Assembly (NCBI RefSeq): GCF_016649425.1
Contig: NZ_JADRCR010000002.1
Span: 62,001-126,000 of the forward strand
Direction of reading: 5' to 3'
DNA length: 64,000 bases
From: Limnobaculum allomyrinae
GTDB taxonomy: Bacteria; Pseudomonadota; Gammaproteobacteria; Enterobacterales; Enterobacteriaceae
In this document: piece after piece, positions 58,784 through 64,000 of the stretch
Layout of the letters: each line of letters starts with the position of its first letter
Numbering within the stretch: the stretch's first letter is position 1
Program-made: the position numbers and the translations under genes
The notes under the pieces: generated by a model
The model's database searches: none
Told to the model about the DNA's origin: nothing
What the model saw: only the letters and a program-made list of their open reading frames with translations

Positions 58784-59812
58784 CTACCGAATACTATTAT
58801 AAGTATCAATAGCGCTGTTAAAGTCTTTCACCAGAGTATTCGCATAAGTGCCGGGTTTCTTTCTGGCATCGCGGTAGGTACCAACAAACTTAACCAGTCG
58901 GTCGTTAACGCGGGAGTAGCCAGAATCGATTTTTTTACCTTCTTCTTTGGCTTTGTTGTATTCAGCAGTTTGCAGCTCTAATTTTTCTTCCAGCTCTGCC
59001 AGATACTTGTTTGCCTGCTCAATTCTGGTCTTATCTTTGTAATCGTTAAGGCTGGAGAATTGCCCTACGATAGAACGCGCCAACTCCAGAGACTCTTCGG
59101 TATACAGCTCCAGCAAACGGCCTTCTTGCTTATAGCGCTCAATACGTTTTTGTTTCATCTCTTCGCTGGCTACGCGAATTTCTGTTTCCAGCGCTTTGTA
59201 TTGTTCATTAATCTGATTGAAACCAGGAGTGAAGATCTCCATCAGCGCTTTACCTTTAGCGCCATCGTCGTCTTCATACTTCTTCATTTTGTTGTATTTT
59301 TCTAACTCTTCCCATACCGGAAGCAGCTTGTCGATAGAAGCGACAATTGCCTCAGCTTTAGAGTCGATATTATCAATATTCACTTCCGTGATTTTCAGCG
59401 CTTTTTTCAGGTTATTGTTTAAGCTGCTGTAAGGGCGAGAGCTGAAGTAGAGCCAGGATTCGATAACCCGATAATCTTTTTTCTCAATACCCGCTTTTAC
59501 CTTTTTTTCTTTGTCCGGCCAGGAAGACGTACCATCCAGCACGCCACCACCATAAGCGTTAGTGGCTTTTACATAGTAAGAGACTTTTTCAGATAGCTTA
59601 TAAGCCGCCTTTTCATCGCTGATGGTCGGTTTTTGTGCTGCTGAATTATTGGTTTCCGGTGCAGAAGATTTTTTGGCAGAGGTAGAATTTTGACTGGTTG
59701 GTGCGGTGGGTGACGTTTTAGACGCTTCTGATTTGTCATCACAACCTGCCAGTAATGAGGCATTAAAAACCAGAGTGCCAAACAATAATGCTTTACCTAC
59801 TTTTTTCATCAT
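58784..59812 (-). CDS. DUF3829 lipoprotein, YiiG-like
   Basis: A 342-residue lipoprotein: lipobox LLAGC near residue 23, then a Ser/Thr/Pro/Lys-rich linker (about 24-65) and a helical domain with long charged stretches (EEKLELQTAEYNKAKEEGKK). The pattern and the closing YNSIR resemble E. coli YiiG. Aspartates after the lipidated Cys (CDDKSE) favour retention at the inner membrane. Function unknown. Monocistronic, next to the symE block. Confidence 0.8.
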   Translation of the reverse strand: MMKKVGKALLFGTLVFNASLLAGCDDKSEASKTSPTAPTSQNSTSAKKSSAPETNNSAAQKPTISDEKAAYKLSEKVSYYVKATNAYGGGVLDGTSSWPDKEKKVKAGIEKKDYRVIESWLYFSSRPYSSLNNNLKKALKITEVNIDNIDSKAEAIVASIDKLLPVWEELEKYNKMKKYEDDDGAKGKALMEIFTPGFNQINEQYKALETEIRVASEEMKQKRIERYKQEGRLLELYTEESLELARSIVGQFSSLNDYKDKTRIEQANKYLAELEEKLELQTAEYNKAKEEGKKIDSGYSRVNDRLVKFVGTYRDARKKPGTYANTLVKDFNSAIDTYNSIR

Positions 59813-60125
59813 ATTCCCTTATAAATTACCAACATCAAATTATTCAAAAATGAATTATTTGATATTATCCATTTGATTCAACAAGTTGTATGGTAGTTAT
59901 TTTGAAAGATTAAGTAAATGCTGAGTTTTATAGTTCTTCAGTTTTTGTTTTTTTAGAATGAGTCTTATTAATTGATTTTACTATGATTTAAATCCGGCCG
60001 GATGTATTTCCATCATAGAGAACAGCATAGCTTAACTGCGACATCGATTGATAATATTTTTCTATTAACGCTGATCAAGCGTTGTTACTGTTTTATGTTT
60101 ACTATCGGGTTTTAACGATTGTTGA
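59813..60125. other. AT-rich gap between the YiiG-like and recombinase genes
   Basis: A 313-base gap. It contains one isolated CCGGCCGG at 59,994-60,001, perhaps a trace of the dispersed repeat arm, but no further match. No terminator or gene was recognised. Confidence 0.35.
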
Positions 60126-60680
60126 TTAACTTACCTTGAATTCAATGCTGTTAAATCGGGCGCTGTTTGTCGCGGTATACAGCACGGTGTGTTGAATATT
60201 ACGGTGGCCTAAATAATCCTGAATCAGGCGGGTATCTTTTCCTGCATCAGCCAGAGAAAATCCACAGGCATGACGTAACATATGGGGATGGGCCTTAATA
60301 TCCAGTTTTGCCGCGATGCCATACTTTTTGATTAACTCATAAAACTGTTGGCGGGATAATGGGTTGCCATGCTGAGATAAAAACAGCCATTGAGTATCAC
60401 TATTCAACCATGTTTTGCGACTTTTCAACCATTGACTAATTGCTTCTTGCTCGCATTTCTGTAAAGGATGAGTGGTTGATAAACCTCTTTTTAGCCGGGA
60501 AATAAATATGTGTTCTCCCTGAATATCGGTGGTTTTTAAATGGCATAATTCACTGGCCCGTAATCCATGAAAATAACACATCATAATTAGACAGCGGTCG
60601 CGATAATAATTGGTGCCCTTAGGAACGGCATTAATCATGGCTTCTACTTCACTGGCACTCAGGTATTTTCTCTGCGTCAT
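60126..60680 (-). CDS. FimB/FimE-type tyrosine recombinase 1
   Basis: A short (184 aa) site-specific recombinase of the fimbrial phase-switch type. The catalytic set is complete: R41 (GLRASEL), H133 and R136 (HPHMLRH), H159 (GHRN) and Y168 (VLYT). Such enzymes invert the promoter segment of fim operons. It is transcribed away from the fimbrial genes, with a LysR gene between it and the second recombinase. FimB versus FimE cannot be assigned by eye. Confidence 0.92.
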   Translation of the reverse strand: MTQRKYLSASEVEAMINAVPKGTNYYRDRCLIMMCYFHGLRASELCHLKTTDIQGEHIFISRLKRGLSTTHPLQKCEQEAISQWLKSRKTWLNSDTQWLFLSQHGNPLSRQQFYELIKKYGIAAKLDIKAHPHMLRHACGFSLADAGKDTRLIQDYLGHRNIQHTVLYTATNSARFNSIEFKVS

Positions 60681-60849
60681 TTTTTACTCTCATAAAGGTT
60701 TTCAATGCGAACCGGGAACGTGTTGCAATTTACAGAGCAAGTCGGTCAGAGGATACCCGTTATTGTGAAAACTCACTTTCTGAAAATAAGAAAGCGTTTT
60801 TGAAACAATCAACTATGCTTCAACTATATGCATTTGGTTGAGGTGAATT

Positions 60850-61752
60850 ATGCAATCAAAGTTGGATCTCAACCTTGCGCGCATCCTTTGTGAGATTATT
60901 GATACCGGTTCAGTGTCTGCGGCGGCGGAAAGTCTGAAGAGCAATATATCGACAATAAGTACCGGGCTGAATAAGTTGCGTAAACATCATAATAATATCC
61001 TGTTATTCAGACAGGGAAATGGTATGCAGCCAACTGCACTGGCTCTGGAGTTGTATAATTTTTACCGCCCGGCATTAAATCTTTTTGATGAGGCCGATAA
61101 ACATAAGGGGGATACGTCACAATTAGCTGCACCACCAAAGCTGCGTATTGCCACCATCCCTTTACTGGATCTACTGCTTGTTGATAAATTTTTGGATGAT
61201 CCTGATTTTTGTGGTGGTAGCAGTTGGGATATATTTTCAATTCCTCAAGATCCAACTACACGTATAGAGCGTTTACGTAGAAAACAAATTGATATTGATA
61301 TTGGATATAATTTACCTAAAGATAGCTCGCTACTTAGTTACCCATTGAATTATGGTAACTTGGTTATGGTATGCAAAAAAGATCACCCACGAATTAACCA
61401 ACGAATTACATTGGAACAATATAAACAAGAGTCCCCGTTGGGATTAATTTCACCGGATGAAAAATTCGGCAAAGAAATACCGATATTTCAGCATGCGGAT
61501 AGTTCTATTTTATTTAAACAGTTTCGTTCCTCTTCTATTGTTACTGTACTTGTTCAGGTATCAACCAAAGAATTGATTGCTTTTATTCCTGCTGTATTGG
61601 CGCCATGGGTTTGTCAAAAATTTAATTTACGCACTATTGAATATGATTTTTTAATTAATGAGACTATCTTATTTTATGCGCATATTCATCGTTCAGAAAA
61701 ACATAATGTTATGTTGAAAAAGATAATTGCGTTTTTATCTGACTTAGAATGA
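60850..61752 (+). CDS. LysR-family transcriptional regulator in the fimbrial locus
   Basis: A 300-residue LysR-type regulator: N-terminal HTH (RILCEIIDTGSVSAAAESLKSN ... LNKLRKHH) and a ligand domain starting LRIATIPLLDLLLVDKF. The HTH is somewhat divergent. It sits between two recombinase genes, an arrangement not found in the E. coli fim locus, so it may control recombinase expression or fimbriation directly. Regulation by an external cue is an inference. Confidence 0.85.
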   Translation: MQSKLDLNLARILCEIIDTGSVSAAAESLKSNISTISTGLNKLRKHHNNILLFRQGNGMQPTALALELYNFYRPALNLFDEADKHKGDTSQLAAPPKLRIATIPLLDLLLVDKFLDDPDFCGGSSWDIFSIPQDPTTRIERLRRKQIDIDIGYNLPKDSSLLSYPLNYGNLVMVCKKDHPRINQRITLEQYKQESPLGLISPDEKFGKEIPIFQHADSSILFKQFRSSSIVTVLVQVSTKELIAFIPAVLAPWVCQKFNLRTIEYDFLINETILFYAHIHRSEKHNVMLKKIIAFLSDLE

Positions 61753-61915
61753 CATAGCCTGCGCCCGCGATGACAGAAAGATAAAACACTTTTACTCATC
61801 ACCAGATATACTCAAGAAGTATGGAATACATTCATGTCTGTGATAGGGCATGATTTCTATTTGATAAGAATAAGGATATTTACGCGCTCATACTGCTATT
61901 ATTGAAGAGGTCTCT

Positions 61916-62464
61916 ATGACAAACCGCAAATATCTTACCACCAGTGAGATTGAACGCCTGTTGGAAGTATCCCGCCAGGGTTCCAATCCGGAAAGGGATT
62001 ATTGCTTAATCCGAATGTGTTTTATCCACGGATGCCGGGTCAGTGAAATTAACAGCTGGCGTCTGTCTGATATCGATCTGACACATAATCGAATATTTAT
62101 TCAACGCTTAAAAAACGGACTTTCTACCATTCATCCTCTGTACGAGCTTGAACGTGATGCATTAACGGCCTGGTTAAATGTTCGTGCCCGGCACCGATAT
62201 ACGGCTAAAGAATGGTTATTTCTGTCGCAGAAGGGAAATCGGCTTTCACGCCAGCGAATTTATGATATTTTGCGCGACTGCGGTCATCGTGCAGGATTGG
62301 AGGTAAATGCTCATCCTCATATGCTACGCCATGCCTGTGGCTATGCGTTGGCGGACAAAGGAATGGATACGCGTTTAATTCAGGACTATCTCGGCCATCG
62401 TAATATTCAACACACTGTGCTTTATACAGCAACAAATGCTCAGCGATTTTTACGGGCCTGGTAA
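61916..62464 (+). CDS. FimB/FimE-type tyrosine recombinase 2
   Basis: A 182-residue relative of recombinase 1 with R41, H135, R138, H161 and Y170 in place. GAAGAGG precedes the ATG. It lies immediately upstream of the predicted invertible segment, the place occupied by fimE in E. coli, and points towards fimA. The two recombinases are similar but clearly separate genes, so ON and OFF directions may be divided between them as with FimB and FimE. Confidence 0.92.
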   Translation: MTNRKYLTTSEIERLLEVSRQGSNPERDYCLIRMCFIHGCRVSEINSWRLSDIDLTHNRIFIQRLKNGLSTIHPLYELERDALTAWLNVRARHRYTAKEWLFLSQKGNRLSRQRIYDILRDCGHRAGLEVNAHPHMLRHACGYALADKGMDTRLIQDYLGHRNIQHTVLYTATNAQRFLRAW

Positions 62465-62948
62465 GTAGTTCAACCGGAGAAATGCTAGCTCAAAGGGAGT
62501 GTAAGAGTTTGTAACGCTATGGACAAATTGTTCCAAACTGTCCGCCATACTAATTACTAATATTTTCCTTGTCAATCCCCGCTATTTCACTGCATTCAGA
62601 AAAATATCTATCAATTTAAAATCAATAAGCTACGAATATTCCAGCGAACCATCCTTTCTGTTTATCTGCTTAATACTTCCATTTTTTTAACAAAAACAAA
62701 ACATCAGGACATTTTTTTGTTAAAAACAAAATCAGAATAAAAAACTGCCTTATAAAAATAAGATAGTTAAAAAATCAGAAAAACACTAGCTCATCGGGTG
62801 AATTCAGCGATAAACGCTTAACTGGTCAAATTGGAACATAATGAACAGTTAGTCGTTCATTTATTAACCAGACAATCCAAGGAATATATGCATAACAATG
62901 CATATAAATCAAATAGATGTACGCATCTTAATATAAAGGAAGAGTTAA
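62465..62948 (+). promoter_or_regulatory. Intergenic region with predicted fimbrial phase switch
   Basis: A 484-base gap between recombinase 2 and fimA. Most of it (62,529-62,838) is the predicted invertible segment. Within it are A/T-rich direct repeats (TTTTTTTAACAAAAACAAAA near 62,683 and TTTTTTTGTTAAAAACAAAA near 62,712), suitable for H-NS, IHF or Lrp binding. AAAGGAAGAG before the fimA ATG is the ribosome binding site. Confidence 0.6.
62529..62838. other. Predicted invertible promoter element (fimS-like)
   Basis: TGTTCCAA at 62,529-62,536 and TTGGAACA at 62,831-62,838 are perfect 8-bp inverted repeats. Extending inwards by seven bases gives 12 of 15 matches. Outer-edge distance is 310 bp; E. 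coli fimS is 314 bp with 9-bp repeats. Placement between a FimB/FimE-type recombinase and fimA matches the known switch. The repeat sequence differs from E. coli TTGGGGCCA. Confidence 0.6.
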
Positions 62949-63473
62949 ATGAAAAAGAATCTGATTGTTGCTGCACTGATCGCTACTGCTTCTCTGTCTG
63001 CCGCTTCTGCATTTGCTGCTGATGGCAAAATCAACTTTGTTGGTGCTATTACTGATGATGCTTGCACCATCGTTAATGACATGAGCAATCCGCTGACCGT
63101 GACGCTGGGTACCGTATCCAGTAAGTCATTTAAAGCCGCGGGTGATGTTGCAGCACCAACCAAATTTACGATTGCTCTGAAAAACTGCCCGGCTACTGCT
63201 AAGTCTGCTGTTGTGAAGTTTGATGGTACCGCTGACAGCAATGTTAACACCATTCTGGCCCTGACTCAGGAAACCGGTGTGGCAACTAACGTAGGTATTC
63301 AATTGACTGACAGCAAGAACATCGTTGTTCCGTTATATACCGCATCTTCATCTTATCCGCTGACCACTGGTGATAACAAACTTGACTTCGTTGCTCGTTA
63401 CTATGCCACTGCTGCGACTGTAACAGCGGGTCCGGCAAACTCCACCAGTAACTTCACCGTTGTTTACAACTAA
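62949..63473 (+). CDS. fimA: Type 1-like major fimbrial subunit
   Basis: A 174-residue pilin with signal peptide 1-23 (LIVAALIATASLSAASAFA), the two family cysteines (DDACTIVND and LKNCPATAK) that form the disulfide, and a C-terminal donor-strand partner ending FTVVYN with the penultimate Tyr. Usual length for FimA-type subunits. Downstream hairpin and the chaperone gene suggest partial transcriptional attenuation. Its codon use is richer in preferred codons, as expected for an abundant product. Confidence 0.92.
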   Translation: MKKNLIVAALIATASLSAASAFAADGKINFVGAITDDACTIVNDMSNPLTVTLGTVSSKSFKAAGDVAAPTKFTIALKNCPATAKSAVVKFDGTADSNVNTILALTQETGVATNVGIQLTDSKNIVVPLYTASSSYPLTTGDNKLDFVARYYATAATVTAGPANSTSNFTVVYN

Positions 63474-63521
63474 TTAAGTTGTGGCTTCCCGTTTATTTAG
63501 CGGATGGGAAGTTGTGTCTAA

Positions 63522-63552
63522 CAGGCCAGTTTTGGCTGGCCTGCATTTTTTG
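63522..63552 (+). terminator. Hairpin between fimA and the chaperone gene
   Basis: CAGGCCAG-TTTTGG-CTGGCCTG followed by CATTTTTTGG. A likely partial terminator that keeps chaperone expression below that of the major subunit, as in other fimbrial operons. Confidence 0.75.
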
Positions 63553-63567
63553 GAGCACCGAGTTTCT

Positions 63568-64000
63568 ATGAATATCTTGTTTAAAACCCTTCTTATTCCC
63601 CTGTTGCTGAGCAGCACCCTGGCCCAGGCGGCCGAAACGGGCGGCGTCACCGTAGGCGGTACCCGTGTTATTTATAACGGTGGCAAAAAGGAGGCTTCAC
63701 TAAGCGTCAGCAATACGGATACCAACCCTTATCTCATCCAGTCCTGGACGGAGACTCAAAATGGTGGCGCTGAGAAAGCCCCCTTTATTATTACCCCTCC
63801 GCTATTTCGTCTTGAGGGTAATCAGCAGAACGTGCTGCGTATTGTGCGTACCGGTGGCGATCTGCCTGAAGATCGTGAATCCCTTTACTGGCTTAACGTT
63901 AAGTCTATTCCAGCCGGTAGTAAAAATGGGGCAGCTAATACTCTGTAAATTGCGGTTAAAACCCGCATCAAGCTGATTTATCGCCCGCAGGATTTAAAGG
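63568..64000 (+). pseudogene. Periplasmic fimbrial chaperone (FimC-type), interrupted by TAA; runs off window
   Basis: A PapD/FimC-family chaperone that donates a beta-strand to subunits. Signal peptide 1-21 (MNILFKTLLIPLLLSSTLAQA) precedes GGVTVGGTRVIY, the G1 edge, NTDTNPYLIQSW and FIITPPLFRLEGNQQNVLRI. After GAANTL the frame meets TAA at 63,946-63,948, but it continues beyond it as IAVKTRIKLIYRPQDLK, a typical chaperone continuation. A CAA (Gln) to TAA change explains this. ATG 63568 is chosen at the signal peptide with TGGAG upstream. Confidence 0.85.

Overview
The window looks like a chromosomal segment from an Enterobacterales bacterium. Many proteins align over their full length with Escherichia coli orthologues recalled from memory: NudF, YqiB, CpdA, YqiA, ParE, ParC, PlsC, FtsP, YbhGFSR, EptB, KduD/KduI, KdgT, AcnA, TqsA, YegTUVW and MtlADR. 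Local gene order is partly E. coli-like, but the blocks sit in a different arrangement. Anonymous small genes and a large family of structured repeats suggest a lineage some distance from Escherichia. A Budvicia/Pragia/Limnobaculum-type genus is a guess, not shown by the sequence.

Layout. 1-10.5 kb is conserved core: the start of tolC, then nudF, an orphan gene, yqiB-cpdA-yqiA-parE-parC, plsC and ftsP. 10.7-16.4 kb holds the ybhGFSR ABC exporter operon and a DoxX protein. 16.9-17.7 kb is a LuxR-type regulator without a synthase. 18-25.4 kb is a sugar locus: ROK repressor, a DUF5107/TPR protein of about 1,100 residues, an aldose epimerase and a sugar-proton symporter. 25.4-28 kb holds eptB and a DUF3828 protein. 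28-31.4 kb is the hexuronate-breakdown operon kdgT-(NTF2-like)-kduI-kduD, with CRP and KdgR boxes far upstream. 32.3-38.8 kb has acnA, tqsA and an acyl-ligase/SDR pair. 38.9-43.5 kb is yegW and yegTUV, with yegV broken by a one-base frameshift. 44-44.8 kb is a Bax-like glucosaminidase gene.

44.8-46.4 kb is a non-coding block of stacked tandem arrays: a hexamer, a 181-bp unit, a GGGCTAA heptamer and a 127-bp unit. Related single copies lie at about 10.55, 25.37, 32.1 and 39.77 kb. Several modules keep their hairpins while stem bases change together. The block is followed by mtlADR with four CRP-like sites upstream of mtlA, a small membrane ORF with a methyltransferase, an autotransporter, two MFS carriers, and a SymE-type toxin gene behind a phage-ash-like leader with diverged 37-bp repeats on both sides. 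A YiiG-like lipoprotein comes next.

60-64 kb is a type 1-like fimbrial locus: two FimB/FimE-type recombinases around a LysR regulator, a predicted 310-bp invertible promoter segment, fimA, and a chaperone gene interrupted by an in-frame TAA. The most interesting points are the structured repeat family, the predicted fimbrial switch with its damaged chaperone gene, and the ash-symE composite. No tRNA, rRNA, CRISPR array or complete insertion sequence was recognised.
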